Notes: a model not told the origin generated them from the sequence alone. Shown: positions 35,101 to 45,582, numbered from the stretch's first letter. The stretch is DNA of 64,000 nucleotides from Legionellaceae bacterium (GCA_029210265.1 JARGNP010000011.1:1-64000); one strand, 5' to 3'. Program-made: numbers and translations.

Positions 35101-35994
35101 GTGACCGTAAAGCTTGCCTTCCAGCGTGTTGTTTTATACGCACGCCAACATCGAGCAAACCCAAACGTATGCGAAACACTGCAGCGTTTAATTGATTTAC
35201 TTGATGCTGAAGGCATTCAGACGTTTTTAGATGTCGATACGGCCACGCACTTCGATATCAACTGCCCTGTGCTTCCGCGTGAAGTTATGGGAAAACCTGG
35301 CACACTCATTGTGGTGGTCGGCGGTGACGGGAGCTTACTCTCGGCCGCACGCATGGCCATTCACGTGGGTGTTCCGGTTGTTGGTATCAACCGAGGGCAC
35401 TTAGGCTTTCTAACCGACATCTCTCCTCAAGCTCTTGATACAGAGCTTTTGCCTATTCTTAAAGGCGATTACACCGAAGAAAAACGTTTTTTATTAAAAC
35501 TTCATTTGCCAGGCAAAAAAGCCAAACCGATGATCGGCGATGCGCTCAACGATATTGTTTTAAGTCGAGGCAACGAAACGCATTTGGTACGTTTTGATGT
35601 GTATATCAACGAACAATTTGTCAGCCACTACCGTTCAGATGGTTTGATCTTAGCAACACCGACAGGCTCCACAGCCTATGCCTTATCTGCAGGCGGTCCC
35701 ATCATGCACCCCGATCTTCAGGCGCTGGTGATGGTCCCCATGTTTTCACATAGCTTAAACTCTCGTCCTCTGGTTATCGATGCCAATGCACAGATTCGAT
35801 TGCATATCAGCGAACGGAACGAAAGTACGCTGCAAATCAGTTGTGATGGACACGAATCTCATCAGATTAATCCAGGCGAATCGCTTGTGATTAAAAAAAA
35901 TCCCGAACCTCTTCACCTCTTGCATCCTAAAGATTATCATTACTACGATACGTTACGCGCCAAACTTGGCTGGGGCTCAAAACCCGAAGGATAA
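35101..35994 (+). CDS. nadK: NAD kinase
   Basis: Phosphorylates NAD to NADP, the only route to NADP in the cell. The 297 aa show the GGDGSLL motif (residues about 77-83), the NE/D-type [13 protein letters not shown], and the C-terminal [22 protein letters not shown] signature. Translation starts at a GTG with AGGGG upstream. It ends 3 bp before recN, so the pair is co-transcribed. The nadK-recN order is common in gammaproteobacteria. Confidence 0.96.
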   Translation: MTVKLAFQRVVLYARQHRANPNVCETLQRLIDLLDAEGIQTFLDVDTATHFDINCPVLPREVMGKPGTLIVVVGGDGSLLSAARMAIHVGVPVVGINRGHLGFLTDISPQALDTELLPILKGDYTEEKRFLLKLHLPGKKAKPMIGDALNDIVLSRGNETHLVRFDVYINEQFVSHYRSDGLILATPTGSTAYALSAGGPIMHPDLQALVMVPMFSHSLNSRPLVIDANAQIRLHISERNESTLQISCDGHESHQINPGESLVIKKNPEPLHLLHPKDYHYYDTLRAKLGWGSKPEG

Positions 35995-35997
35995 ATC

Positions 35998-37668
35998 ATG
36001 CTTCGTTCACTTTTGATTGAAAATTTAGCGATTGTCACACACCTCGAGTTAGACTTGTCCGAAGGCATGACCGCCTTCACAGGTGAGACCGGGGCGGGTA
36101 AATCCATCATGATTGACGCCCTCATGCTCGCCATGGGTGGACGCGCCGATGCATCCGTCATACGTGCAGGCGAAACCAAATGCAGTGTTTCCGCTTTATT
36201 TACGTTTGAACCCGACTCTGAACCCGCGCTCTGGCTCGAAGAGCACGATCTACTTGAAGCAGACAGCGATGAGATTTGGTTACGTCGCGTGATTCATACC
36301 GAAGGCCGTTCTAAATCTTACATCAACGGCCAGCCTTTGCCTTTAACTAAAATCAAAGCTCTCAGTGAGCTATTACTTGATATTCATGGCCAGCATCAAC
36401 ATCAGCGCTTACTTAAACCCGCCACGCATCGCGTTCAACTCGATCAATATGCACATCATCCCGAGCTGCTTCAGCGTGTTACCGAGCTCCATCAAACATG
36501 CCAAAATTTAAAACGCGACATGGCTGCGGCCAACGCGCATGCAACCGATCAAGCTCACGCCGACTTACTCAATTATCAACTCGAAGAACTGCATGCACTC
36601 GCGCTTCAAGAAAACGAAGTCGCTGAGCTCAATCAAGAACATACGACCCTGCATCATGCCAAAACATATTTAGAAGAAATCGAACATATTAAATCTACAC
36701 TTTTGGGCGATGATGACACGGCATCCATTCAACAAAATTTACATCATATTATTCAACAGCTTAACCACTTACCCGGCAAGCACCCACGTGTTGAAACCGC
36801 AGCCGAGTTCATACAAACCGCCTTGATTCAGTGCGAAGAAGCTGCAAGCGAAATCGAATTTTTTGCGGGTGAAGTGCATTTAGACCCCGAGCGCTTACAA
36901 GCTGTTGAGGCCCGCCTGAGCATTTTGCATCAAGCCGCACGTAAATATCACGTTGATCCAGACCAATTACTTACAAAACAACACGCACTCGAACAAGAAC
37001 AAGCAAGCCTTGAGCACCTGGAAGAGCAGCAAATACACTTAAAAAAAGCGTTTGATGCAGCGCACGCAAACTACGAGCAAGCCGCGCTATTACTACGTGA
37101 ATCACGTCAGCAACATGCCCAAAACCTTGAGCAAGACATCACCGGCATGCTGAAGCAATTAGATATCGCACATGGTGTTGTACGTGTCATGATAACCCCG
37201 TCCGACACCATGCACCCGCATGGGTTAGATCGCGTGGAATATTTTGTAAGCACCAACCCCGGCATTCCACCCGATGCCCTGGCTAAAATTGCCTCCGGAG
37301 GTGAGCTCTCACGTATTAGCCTCGCCATTCAAGTTATCACAGCACGACGTGCGTCAACGCCTACGCTATTTTTTGATGAAGTGGACGTTGGTATAGGGGG
37401 AGCAACGGCTGCACGCGTAGGACGGCTTCTACGGACCTTAGGAAGCCGCCTCCAAGTCTTTTGTGTGACCCATCAAGCACAAGTCGCCGCTGCAGCCCAT
37501 CATCATATGCTGGTTAAGAAGCACTCGGACAACACACACACCTTCTCAGAGGTCCTGGCGCTGAGTGCCGAGGCAAAAATCGAAGAAATAGCACGTATGC
37601 TTGGCGGGTTACATATGACAGCAGAAACCCAGAATCATGCAAAATCTTTATTACTTGAGCATGCATAA
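35998..37668 (+). CDS. recN: DNA repair protein RecN
   Basis: SMC-like ATPase for recombinational double-strand-break repair. The 556 aa have a Walker A GETGAGKSIMIDAL near residue 30, a long central coiled coil (about 150-380, with Gln/Glu/His-rich heptads), the ABC signature ASGGELSRISLAIQ near 435, and Walker B TLFFDEVDVGIGGATA. The length is as usual. It is right behind nadK and converges on proC; a long-loop inverted repeat (AACCAATCC/GGATTGGTT) spans the junction. Confidence 0.96.
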   Translation: MLRSLLIENLAIVTHLELDLSEGMTAFTGETGAGKSIMIDALMLAMGGRADASVIRAGETKCSVSALFTFEPDSEPALWLEEHDLLEADSDEIWLRRVIHTEGRSKSYINGQPLPLTKIKALSELLLDIHGQHQHQRLLKPATHRVQLDQYAHHPELLQRVTELHQTCQNLKRDMAAANAHATDQAHADLLNYQLEELHALALQENEVAELNQEHTTLHHAKTYLEEIEHIKSTLLGDDDTASIQQNLHHIIQQLNHLPGKHPRVETAAEFIQTALIQCEEAASEIEFFAGEVHLDPERLQAVEARLSILHQAARKYHVDPDQLLTKQHALEQEQASLEHLEEQQIHLKKAFDAAHANYEQAALLLRESRQQHAQNLEQDITGMLKQLDIAHGVVRVMITPSDTMHPHGLDRVEYFVSTNPGIPPDALAKIASGGELSRISLAIQVITARRASTPTLFFDEVDVGIGGATAARVGRLLRTLGSRLQVFCVTHQAQVAAAAHHHMLVKKHSDNTHTFSEVLALSAEAKIEEIARMLGGLHMTAETQNHAKSLLLEHA

Positions 37669-37705
37669 ACGCACGCAAAGCCATTAAACCAATCCTACTC
37701 GGACG

Positions 37706-38641
37706 CTAAGGTCGATATGGATTGGTTAAGCCTTGAGAAGACGCTTCACCTGAAGTAGTTGTGGTACTTGATGAAAAAAATCGAGGGTCTACCATCCCTC
37801 GTTCATGCTTTTTTACAGGGGGCTCTCCCGAAGAAGCTCCTGGCGATCCTAATTCAATCGCACGCTGAAAAGCCGCATCAATGGCCTTATTATAGGCATC
37901 ATCAATTCCGCCACGATCAAGGCAGTCAATACCGGCCTGTGTTGTGCCTCCTTTTGAGGCAATTTTTGCCATCAAAGCATCCATATCAAGCCCGGTTTCA
38001 TCGGCCATAAGTGCTGAGGCTAAAAACGTTTTGACCACCGCATGACGGGCTTTTTCATGCTCAATACCGTTGGCTTGAGCTGCTTTAATGGCACTATCCA
38101 TCAACCTAAAAACCAAACCCGGACCACTACCCGTGAGTGCTGTGTACAAACGAAAGGCCTCTTCCGTATTCACCCACTCCACCGATCCTGTTGCACCAAA
38201 AAGATTCGAGACCATCTCATGATGCATGGTATTTAATCGCTGATTCGGAAAGCACGCCGTAAAGCCTTGATTCACCGAGACACCCATGTTGGGCATGACA
38301 CTCACAACCGGTGTATGCTTAAAATACGATGCTACGTTGAAGCCTGCAGCCATTGATAAAACAAGCGAATTATTTTCTGCTTGTTCAACCATAGGCGCGA
38401 TTTCAGAGCATACAGATGGCATGTCTTTCGGCTTAGCACCCAATAAAATCACATCTGCATGCTGGAGCGCTGCTAAATTATTTGAAGCATAATTAAACTC
38501 CGTTTTTTTTAATCCGGCATTAATACTTGGGCTTGAAACGGTTATATTTTCTTGAGATAAAACACCCCGTGCAACAGCCGCCCTGACAACCGCTCCTGAC
38601 ATATGTCCAAATCCAATGCATGCAAGCTTAATCGGTAACAT
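37706..38641 (-). CDS. proC: Pyrroline-5-carboxylate reductase with extra C-terminal tail
   Basis: Last step of proline synthesis (P5C to L-proline with NAD(P)H). The start is ATG 38641 with AGGAG 9 nt upstream; a TTG two codons earlier has no room for an SD. The N-terminal Rossmann motif is GFGHMSGAVV and the ALTGSGPGLVF-KGGTTQAGID core is typical. The family ends near residue 270; here about 40 more residues follow (SPGASSGEPPVKKHERGM to NPYRP), Ser/Thr/Pro-rich and apparently disordered. The tail is in frame without any break. It follows the 547-aa gene by a few bases. Confidence 0.9.
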   Translation of the reverse strand: MLPIKLACIGFGHMSGAVVRAAVARGVLSQENITVSSPSINAGLKKTEFNYASNNLAALQHADVILLGAKPKDMPSVCSEIAPMVEQAENNSLVLSMAAGFNVASYFKHTPVVSVMPNMGVSVNQGFTACFPNQRLNTMHHEMVSNLFGATGSVEWVNTEEAFRLYTALTGSGPGLVFRLMDSAIKAAQANGIEHEKARHAVVKTFLASALMADETGLDMDALMAKIASKGGTTQAGIDCLDRGGIDDAYNKAIDAAFQRAIELGSPGASSGEPPVKKHERGMVDPRFFSSSTTTTSGEASSQGLTNPYRP

Positions 38642-38647
38642 ATACAA

Positions 38648-40291
38648 CTACTCCTGACTTAAATGCGTACGACGATCGCACATGGTTTCAATGCTATTAA
38701 CAACGGACTGATGACAAATACGTTCCATAATAGGAATTTCAGATAAAAGGGTTCCCGAATGGATAGCATGAGCAATCAAAAAACTATCTTGCCACATTTT
38801 TTCGTTCTTACGCGCGCCAGCGCGAAGCCACAACGCAACCCATAAAAAATGAAACACCCAGGTTTCGCGAGCCTGTTCCAGCTCGTGTTCAAACACAGCT
38901 TTCATCGCATCTTCAAAACGACATATTTTGACACCGTCTTCAAAACTACAGCAACGGTTCACCCATTTATCAATGCCTTCATTTTCAAGATACCACGACG
39001 CCGCAAACGGCTTACTATGTAACCACTGGCTCGAACGTTTAAATGCATCATCCACAACACTCGGTGTGAAAGGCTCAATTTGTACAGCCAATTGCTCTAA
39101 AAGCTGTGGTACATCCAGCGGCTTAGGTAAAAAATGTAGTCCCATCTCTTCTTGAAATTCTAAAAAATGAAGATTGGGCATGTTGCCTTGCTCAAGTGTC
39201 AACGCTAAAAAATGATTAATCATCATCGTAATGTATTCAAGATCAACTTTACGTAGCGTCACGCCATCATCCAAAACTTCACGACAATAATGCTTAGCTT
39301 CCGTTGCCGTAATTTCCGGTGTAATCCAACTGTCTTTAAGACCAAAACCATCTTTTAATAAAACACCGGCCAAGCGCGTAGCACGCCCTTGCTTTAACTG
39401 TAAAAATAAACCTTGTGCGCCACCCCCATCAATTTCACTTGCTTGTATTTTAGTAAGTATTGCGGGTGTTTCTTGCCGAAAAACAACGCCTTTCTTACGT
39501 TGCTCACGAATCCAATAAGCGATTTGCTCACGTAATACATCAGGCACCCATGCCTGAATTGCTTGCAAGCGCGAAAGCGACACCGAACTCAACGTCATGC
39601 TTGGGAGCAGGGCGTCTAGAGCCATGATCACCACCTTTCGCACCTCAGCGCGCGGATGTAATAACGCCAACAATGCTGCATCTTGCCCTTCGTCAATACT
39701 ACACAAATCCATCATTAAGTCACCAAAGAATTCTGGCGGCATAGCATGACTTTGCGCAAAAAAATGTCCCGCAAGCTCAAACGTTGATAAATCAGAAAGC
39801 TCTGCAATTAAAGCGCGAATGGATTCACGATGATCAATATTCTCATCCAGAAAAGCCTCGCTCTCTTCTTCAGACAGCGTCAAATAAGCCTCTTGCAGGG
39901 CTGGGGATAATTCCACTTGCGCGTCATAAAATGCATTAAGAACAGGTAACCAAAAATTTAATCCTTGCGAGCCCTGAAGAATCGCATCGGTCAGCAAATT
40001 CATCAGATCAGACATCAGATGTACTGCACGTCGGTTTCCGTTTTCTCCAGCAAAACGCAACTGTGACACACACACATCCAAGGCAAAAATCAGTGCTGAA
40101 AAATAAGCTTGCTGAGTTTCTAATAACGCTGCATCCATGGATGAAAGCTGATGAATTAAAGCAGGAACCAACTCTGGCGTTTGATCGAAACGCAGCTGCT
40201 CTTCAGACATCGGGTCATCTCCAGCATTAATCATGGCAGCCATCGAATCAATCCACTGCCCCAACTGTTCCACCGATATTAAATCTTTCAT
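38648..40291 (-). CDS. Conserved hypothetical protein, 547 aa
   Basis: Not recognised. A soluble, helical, acidic protein without signal peptide. Residues 40-260 look like HEAT-like repeats (ALLHPRAEVRKVVIMALDALLPSM), and 280-420 contains LKQGRATRLAGVLLKDGFGLKDSW and YITMMINHFLALTLEQGNMPN, which look like an ordered enzyme-like or binding domain. It overlaps yciA by 4 bp and is followed closely by proC, so it belongs to a tex-yciA-orf-proC transcript. The position among core genes and high ordering suggest a housekeeping role rather than an effector. Confidence 0.7.
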   Translation of the reverse strand: MKDLISVEQLGQWIDSMAAMINAGDDPMSEEQLRFDQTPELVPALIHQLSSMDAALLETQQAYFSALIFALDVCVSQLRFAGENGNRRAVHLMSDLMNLLTDAILQGSQGLNFWLPVLNAFYDAQVELSPALQEAYLTLSEEESEAFLDENIDHRESIRALIAELSDLSTFELAGHFFAQSHAMPPEFFGDLMMDLCSIDEGQDAALLALLHPRAEVRKVVIMALDALLPSMTLSSVSLSRLQAIQAWVPDVLREQIAYWIREQRKKGVVFRQETPAILTKIQASEIDGGGAQGLFLQLKQGRATRLAGVLLKDGFGLKDSWITPEITATEAKHYCREVLDDGVTLRKVDLEYITMMINHFLALTLEQGNMPNLHFLEFQEEMGLHFLPKPLDVPQLLEQLAVQIEPFTPSVVDDAFKRSSQWLHSKPFAASWYLENEGIDKWVNRCCSFEDGVKICRFEDAMKAVFEHELEQARETWVFHFLWVALWLRAGARKNEKMWQDSFLIAHAIHSGTLLSEIPIMERICHQSVVNSIETMCDRRTHLSQE

Positions 40292-40674
40292 GCGCCTGCC
40301 TTAACACGTCGTGGCTTCCCTTGCTCATTAATAGCAACAAATGTGAAAATACCCTCGGTTACATGTGAACGTTCCCCGGTAGCAACCACTTGCTTCCAAA
40401 CTTGCACCTTAATCACCATAGAGGTATTACCGACATGCTCTAATTCAACATAACAACTCACCACATCGCCCACATGCACCGGCAACAAAAAACTCATGGT
40501 ATCAATTGCGACTGTCGCCGCACGACCTTTAGAATATGTTTTAGCTAAAATACCCGCGGCTAAATCCATTTGAGACACAAGCCATCCACCAAAAATATCG
40601 CCTTGCGGATTGGTGTCCGATGGCATCGCCAACGTTTGAATTGCAAGCTCTCCCCGAGGCGCTTTTTCTGTCAT
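40288..40674 (-). CDS. yciA: Acyl-CoA thioesterase YciA
   Basis: Hotdog-fold acyl-CoA thioesterase, cytosolic, that hydrolyses short- to long-chain acyl-CoAs. The 128 aa contain SDTNPQGDIFGGWLVSQMDLA, with the catalytic Asp, and the beta-sheet GDVVSCYVELEHVGNTSMVI. The length and the motif match the YciA group well. It is 2 bp after tex and overlaps the following gene by 4 bp. Confidence 0.92.
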   Translation of the reverse strand: MTEKAPRGELAIQTLAMPSDTNPQGDIFGGWLVSQMDLAAGILAKTYSKGRAATVAIDTMSFLLPVHVGDVVSCYVELEHVGNTSMVIKVQVWKQVVATGERSHVTEGIFTFVAINEQGKPRRVKAGA

Positions 40675-40676
40675 GA

Positions 40677-43034
40677 TTAACTCCGTTTCAATTTAGCGAA
40701 AGCATCAGCCATTGCCGTATTTAAAGCATGAGCTGGCTGCGCATCCATACGCTTTTCTGGCCGCTTTTTTTGTGTTTTTTGAACAGGCTTTGTAGCCACC
40801 GCAACCGGCTTAGGCTTCTCTTTTGTTCTCATCGTCAAACTAAGACGACGACGCGCAAGATCAAGTTCAAGAACCCTTACTTTAACCACATCACCCACAC
40901 TTAATAATTGATGAGGATCCTCTACAAATTTATCAGCTAAAGCCGAAATATGCACCAAGCCGTGTTGCTCAGCACCCACATCAACAAACGCACCAAAACT
41001 TGTGATACGACGAACCACACCTTCAAGCGACATATCCTGTTTTAAGGCTTCAAATCGAGTCACCACACGTTTAGATTTAGGTTTAGGTTTAGATTGAGAT
41101 GTCGATGCTCTAAATGCCGGACGGGGATCACGTCCTGGCGCGCGCAGTTCATGCACCCAATCTTGCAGAGTTGACAAGCCACCGTCACATGCCTCAGCGT
41201 AAGGCGCTAAATCAACCGCATCTAATACCCCTGGTTTTTCAAAAATATCTGCCAAGCTTAAATTATTTTCTTTTAAGAGCTGCTCAACTAAAACATAATC
41301 TTTAGGATGAATGCGCGTTGTATCTAATAAACAATCGCCATCAAGCACATATAAAAAGCCTGCGGCTTGCTGAAAGATACGCTCATTAAGACCCGGTACA
41401 GCCTTCAACTGCTCACGCGTTTTAAATGCACCATGCGTCTCACGATGCGCGACAATCACATCCGCCATCGCGACATCAAGCCCCGAAACATGACCCAAAA
41501 GCGTGGTCGATGCGGTATTTACATCGACGCCAACAGCATTCACACAATCCGTCATGACACCAGCTAGCGCACGAGCAACCACATGTTGATTCATATCATG
41601 CTGATGAGGCGCAAGCACCATCGCTCGTGGTGGCATTTTAATCAACTCTTCCAGTGGATTTTGGAATCGTCGCGCCATAGAAACCGCCGCACGACAAGGT
41701 GCATGCACGTCGGGTAATGCTTGAGCCGCTGAATCACATGCCGCATAAGCCAGAGCGCCTAGCTCAGGAGTCCGCATGGTCGTAAACGGCATATCTGGAT
41801 AGCGCTTAGCCAGTGTTGATAACAAACGTTCTGCTTCACGAAACCCAAGATTATTTCCCGTGACAACCCAGCGAACTTGATGCTTAGCCAAGCATTTCGC
41901 AAGCCCCGAAAGTGCCTGCTCCCATTGATAATCAGGTGAAAACGGAAACACACTTGTATCATCAAGCACCGCTCCCCTCTCATCGACCACAGCAACACTT
42001 ACTCCTGAGCGACGCTCAAAAAACAACCCCATGGTCACACCACGCGGTGCAGGTGCCGCGAATAACAAACCTCGCAATTGCTTGCTCAGCCCATGCACAG
42101 CATCCTCGTCAGCTCGACTACGTAGGCGCGCCAAGGTTTCAGCCTCAAGTTTCGGTGCAAGCTTTTTCTCCCACAACACACGTACCGTATCCATCAACCA
42201 ACTGTCAGCAGGACGTGCGCTATCAGCAATATTCACGCTTGACGCAAGATAACGTTCGCCATAGGTTGCATCAGGCAAGCTTAAACTCAACTGAAGTTCC
42301 GCTTCACGACGCCCCCGAAACAACATATGCACACGACGCAACGGCATGGTTTTAATCGGAGCTTCGGCCTCAACGTATTCAGACCATACAATTTGATTTT
42401 TCCCAGATTTAGCTTTTTTTGGTTTTTTAGATTTGCTCTCTGGAGATAGAACAGATGTTAAAACACCATGCTCCCAAAAGTACTCACGGAAATGCGCAAC
42501 AACATCCAGATTCTGCGCCCAGCGCTCCATTAAAATCTGCCGTGCACCTGCGAGTGCTGCGCCCGCATCATGCACGTGCGCTTCCACGTTAACAAAAGCC
42601 GCGGCTTCATATTCAGGGTGACGTGTTGCATCGTCAAGCAAAGCATCAGCCAACGGTTCGAGACCTGCGTCCCGAGCACGTGCGGCCGGTGATTTTTGCT
42701 TACTGGCATGCGGCAGATAAATATCTTCTAACGTTGCACGCGTTTCGGCAGCCATAAGCATACGCTCAAGCTCGGGCGTTAATTTTTCTCGCGCCGCAAG
42801 CGCTTCGAACATCACCTCGCGTCGCTCACGTAGCGCATGAATCTGTTCCAGCCGCTCAACAATCGCTCGCAGCGGTGCATGCTTCATGCCGGCCGTGTGC
42901 GCTTTACGATAACGAGCAATAAAAGAGACCGTTTCGCCTGCTTCAAGTAGCTCAATCGCCGCACACACGGATGAGGTTTTTAATTTAAATAAAGTAGCCA
43001 CCCCATCGGCTATATTGGATATATCGTGCGTCAT
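40677..43034 (-). CDS. tex: RNA-binding transcription accessory protein Tex
   Basis: Nucleic-acid-binding protein that interacts with RNA polymerase and influences transcription and toxin expression in several pathogens. The start at 43034 (GAGGA upstream) gives 785 aa; the frame is open 26 codons more. It has the Tex N-terminal helical domain (TVSFIARYRK), a YqgF/RNase-H-like domain (SGVSVAVVDERGAVLD), helix-hairpin-helix motifs (NTASTTLLGHVSGL; LKAVPGLNERIF) and an S1 domain near the end (EGVVRRITSFGAFVDVG). The tail is basic (KPVQKTQKKRPEKR). It probably starts the tex-yciA-orf-proC transcript. Confidence 0.95.
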   Translation of the reverse strand: MTHDISNIADGVATLFKLKTSSVCAAIELLEAGETVSFIARYRKAHTAGMKHAPLRAIVERLEQIHALRERREVMFEALAAREKLTPELERMLMAAETRATLEDIYLPHASKQKSPAARARDAGLEPLADALLDDATRHPEYEAAAFVNVEAHVHDAGAALAGARQILMERWAQNLDVVAHFREYFWEHGVLTSVLSPESKSKKPKKAKSGKNQIVWSEYVEAEAPIKTMPLRRVHMLFRGRREAELQLSLSLPDATYGERYLASSVNIADSARPADSWLMDTVRVLWEKKLAPKLEAETLARLRSRADEDAVHGLSKQLRGLLFAAPAPRGVTMGLFFERRSGVSVAVVDERGAVLDDTSVFPFSPDYQWEQALSGLAKCLAKHQVRWVVTGNNLGFREAERLLSTLAKRYPDMPFTTMRTPELGALAYAACDSAAQALPDVHAPCRAAVSMARRFQNPLEELIKMPPRAMVLAPHQHDMNQHVVARALAGVMTDCVNAVGVDVNTASTTLLGHVSGLDVAMADVIVAHRETHGAFKTREQLKAVPGLNERIFQQAAGFLYVLDGDCLLDTTRIHPKDYVLVEQLLKENNLSLADIFEKPGVLDAVDLAPYAEACDGGLSTLQDWVHELRAPGRDPRPAFRASTSQSKPKPKSKRVVTRFEALKQDMSLEGVVRRITSFGAFVDVGAEQHGLVHISALADKFVEDPHQLLSVGDVVKVRVLELDLARRRLSLTMRTKEKPKPVAVATKPVQKTQKKRPEKRMDAQPAHALNTAMADAFAKLKRS

Positions 43035-43120
43035 GTCGATCCTCACATCAAGACAGGTCAAAAAAACAACGAAGTATACGCTGTCTCGTGTTATATCTAA
43101 AGCCACACACAACGCAAACT

Positions 43121-44941
43121 TTATTCAACGGTCACCGATTTTGCCAAGTTTCTCGGTTGATCGACATCCGTGCCTTTTGCGACAGACACATGATAAGCCA
43201 AGAGTTGCAACGGTACTGTGTAGATAATCGGCGCAATCCAAGAGCCACAGGTCGGCACTTGAACCAAGCGTGTACCGTTGTTCGCAGGCCAAGTTCCCGC
43301 ATCATCCACAAACACGACCAACTGCCCACCGCGCGCACTTACTTCATGCAAATTAGATTTTACTTTTTCCAACAGTTTATCATTCGGCGCTACAGCAACC
43401 ACCGGCATGTTTTCATCGACCAAAGCAAGCGGGCCATGTTTTAACTCACCCGCTGGATACGCCTCAGCATGAATATACGAAATTTCTTTGAGTTTTAACG
43501 CACCTTCAAGTGCAATCGGAAATTGTGAACCACGCCCCAGAAAAAGCGCATGCGCTTTGTTCACAAACAACGGCGTTAAGGCATCAATCTCTTCATCCAT
43601 CGTCAGCGCACGTTGACAATGCTCCGGCAATTCTCGAAGTTGTTGCAGCGCTTCAGAGGCCCGCTCCTCATCACGACACAAAGCCGTTGCAAGCATTAAA
43701 AAAACCGCCAGCTGCGTCGTAAAGGCTTTCGTCGAAGCCACGCCGACTTCAACACCTGCACGCGTTAAACACACATAATCAGAGGCACGCACAAGCTCGC
43801 TTGCTGCAACATTACAAATACCAAACGTTGCCAAATAATTCATGCTTTTTGCTTTATGCAAAGCCGCCAATGTATCTGCCGTCTCTCCTGATTGCGAGAC
43901 TGTAATAAACAATGTGCCTTCTTGAGCTACCACATCTCGATATCGATATTCGCTTGCAATTTCAACATACGTTGGCAAACCAGCCAACGATTCCAACCAG
44001 TATTTAGCCACAAGCCCTGCATGATAACTCGTGCCACACGCGACAATTTGAATTTGTTTGATTTGATCAAACATCTGGCGCGCATCTTCGCCAAAACTTG
44101 CACGTAACACTTCAAGACTTGCCACACGACCTTCGAGCGTATCAGACAAAACATCGGGCTGCTCTACGATTTCTTTCATCATAAAATGCCGATATTTGCC
44201 TTTACTCACCGCACAGGCATCATCTAACAACGGCTGCTCTTCTCGCATCACAGCTTGGTGATCAGCATCAAAAATTTCAATTTTTGAATTGAATAACCGT
44301 ACGCTATCACCGTCTTCAAGATACATAATTTTTTGCGCAAACGCGCGTAGCGCTAAAGCATCTGAGGCAATAAATTGCTCGCCCGCCCCAAGGCCCAGCA
44401 CCAGTGGACTGCCTTGACGTAGACCCACCAGTTCGTTTGGGTGAGCCTCGTGCAACACAGCCAAAGAAAAAGCGCCTTTCATCTGGGCTGCCGTAGCTTG
44501 TACCGCGTGCAATAAAGATTGTGTATCTGCATAATGATCATGAATCAAATGCGCGACCACTTCCGTATCGGTTTCAGACGTAAAATCATAACCTTTATCA
44601 CGTAAATACGTACGCAAGTCATCATGATTCTCAATAATACCGTTATGAACCACGGCTACTTCGTTCATAGATACATGAGGATGTGCATTGGCTTCACATG
44701 GCTTACCATGTGTGGCCCAACGTGTATGCGCAATCCCTGTATTTCCTGAGATAGGCGTTTCCTGCATTGCATCAGCCAACACTTGAACCTTGCCTTGAAT
44801 ACGAATGCGATTCAGGCGCGCGTCATGATCAATCACAGCCATACCCGCAGAATCATAACCACGGTATTCTAAGCGCCGCAACCCCTCAAGCAAAACATGA
44901 GTTATATCACGTGTTGACGTCGCCCCGATTATTCCACACAT
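43121..44941 (-). CDS. glmS: Glucosamine-6-phosphate synthase
   Basis: Makes glucosamine-6-phosphate from fructose-6-phosphate and glutamine, the entry to peptidoglycan and LPS precursors. The N-terminus is MCGIIGA with the catalytic Cys at position 2, followed by the Ntn glutaminase domain (RRLEYRGYDSAGMAV, HNGIIENHDDLR). Two SIS domains follow, with GTSYHAG and SQSGETADTLAAL, and the end is KSVTVE. The 606-aa length is standard. SD GGAGAAA is upstream. No ribozyme-like leader could be recognised in the 45-bp gap to smpB. It supplies the same pathway that amgK-murU recycles. Confidence 0.97.
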   Translation of the reverse strand: MCGIIGATSTRDITHVLLEGLRRLEYRGYDSAGMAVIDHDARLNRIRIQGKVQVLADAMQETPISGNTGIAHTRWATHGKPCEANAHPHVSMNEVAVVHNGIIENHDDLRTYLRDKGYDFTSETDTEVVAHLIHDHYADTQSLLHAVQATAAQMKGAFSLAVLHEAHPNELVGLRQGSPLVLGLGAGEQFIASDALALRAFAQKIMYLEDGDSVRLFNSKIEIFDADHQAVMREEQPLLDDACAVSKGKYRHFMMKEIVEQPDVLSDTLEGRVASLEVLRASFGEDARQMFDQIKQIQIVACGTSYHAGLVAKYWLESLAGLPTYVEIASEYRYRDVVAQEGTLFITVSQSGETADTLAALHKAKSMNYLATFGICNVAASELVRASDYVCLTRAGVEVGVASTKAFTTQLAVFLMLATALCRDEERASEALQQLRELPEHCQRALTMDEEIDALTPLFVNKAHALFLGRGSQFPIALEGALKLKEISYIHAEAYPAGELKHGPLALVDENMPVVAVAPNDKLLEKVKSNLHEVSARGGQLVVFVDDAGTWPANNGTRLVQVPTCGSWIAPIIYTVPLQLLAYHVSVAKGTDVDQPRNLAKSVTVE

Positions 44942-44986
44942 CGTTTTTCTCCATAAAATTTATCTAAATTTGATTTAAATATTAAC

Positions 44987-45454
44987 TTAATTAGATTTCA
45001 TCAACCGAGCATGCGTCCGTTGCCAATCTCTATTTTTTTCCGTGTCACGTTTGTCGTGTGATTTTTTACCTTTAGCCAAAGCAATTTTGACTTTAATAAT
45101 ATTTTTTTTCCAATATATCGAAAGAGGCACCACGGTATAGCCTTTACGCTCAACATGCCCTAATAATTTTTTCAGTTCACGTTTGTGCAACAATAACTTT
45201 CGTGTCCGCGTAATATCTGGAAACGTATGCTGCGCCGCGGTAGGCAGCGGTTGAATTTGCATACCTAGCAGCCAAGCTTCGCCATTTTTTAAAATCACAT
45301 GCGCATCCGACACGTTAACTTTACCTACGCGTAGGCTTTTAACTTCCCAACCTTCGAGCACAAGCCCCGCTTCAAAATCATCTTCGATGAAATACTCAAA
45401 GCGTGCTTTTCTATTCTCTACAATGCTTGTACTGCTTTTTGCACGACCACTCAT
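44987..45454 (-). CDS. smpB: tmRNA-binding protein SmpB
   Basis: Partner of tmRNA in trans-translation for ribosome rescue. The 155 aa begin with a polar tag, then IVENRKARFEYFIEDDFEAGLVLEGWEVKSLR (positions about 10-41), a beta-barrel of OB type, and the basic C-terminal tail (ALAKGKKSHDKRDTEKNRDWQR) that occupies the mRNA channel. The length is normal. No tmRNA gene was recognised next to it. Confidence 0.97.
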   Translation of the reverse strand: MSGRAKSSTSIVENRKARFEYFIEDDFEAGLVLEGWEVKSLRVGKVNVSDAHVILKNGEAWLLGMQIQPLPTAAQHTFPDITRTRKLLLHKRELKKLLGHVERKGYTVVPLSIYWKKNIIKVKIALAKGKKSHDKRDTEKNRDWQRTHARLMKSN

Positions 45455-45552
45455 GACGCCTCATCTTGCCCGAAAATATTAAAGCTATAAAAAAATTTTA
45501 TAAACGATAGCATGCTTAGAAAAGCGCCACCAGTCTTCGCGTTTATTTAACA

Positions 45553-45582
45553 TGGGTATGCTTGGGTATGCTTGGGTATGCT
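45553..45582. repeat. 10-bp tandem repeat, three perfect copies
   Basis: TGGGTATGCT three times in a row, ending in the stop codon of the outer-membrane protein gene. A fourth partial unit is not evident. It is probably a slippage-prone tract. Confidence 0.85.

Noticed and set aside
37687-37727. Inverted repeat AACCAATCC/GGATTGGTT as recN/proC terminator
   Set aside because: Nine-base stem with a loop above 20 nt and no T-run; weak.
43034-43112. N-terminal extension of Tex
   Set aside because: The downstream ATG has GAGGA and gives the family N-terminus; the extension is hydrophobic and unlike Tex.
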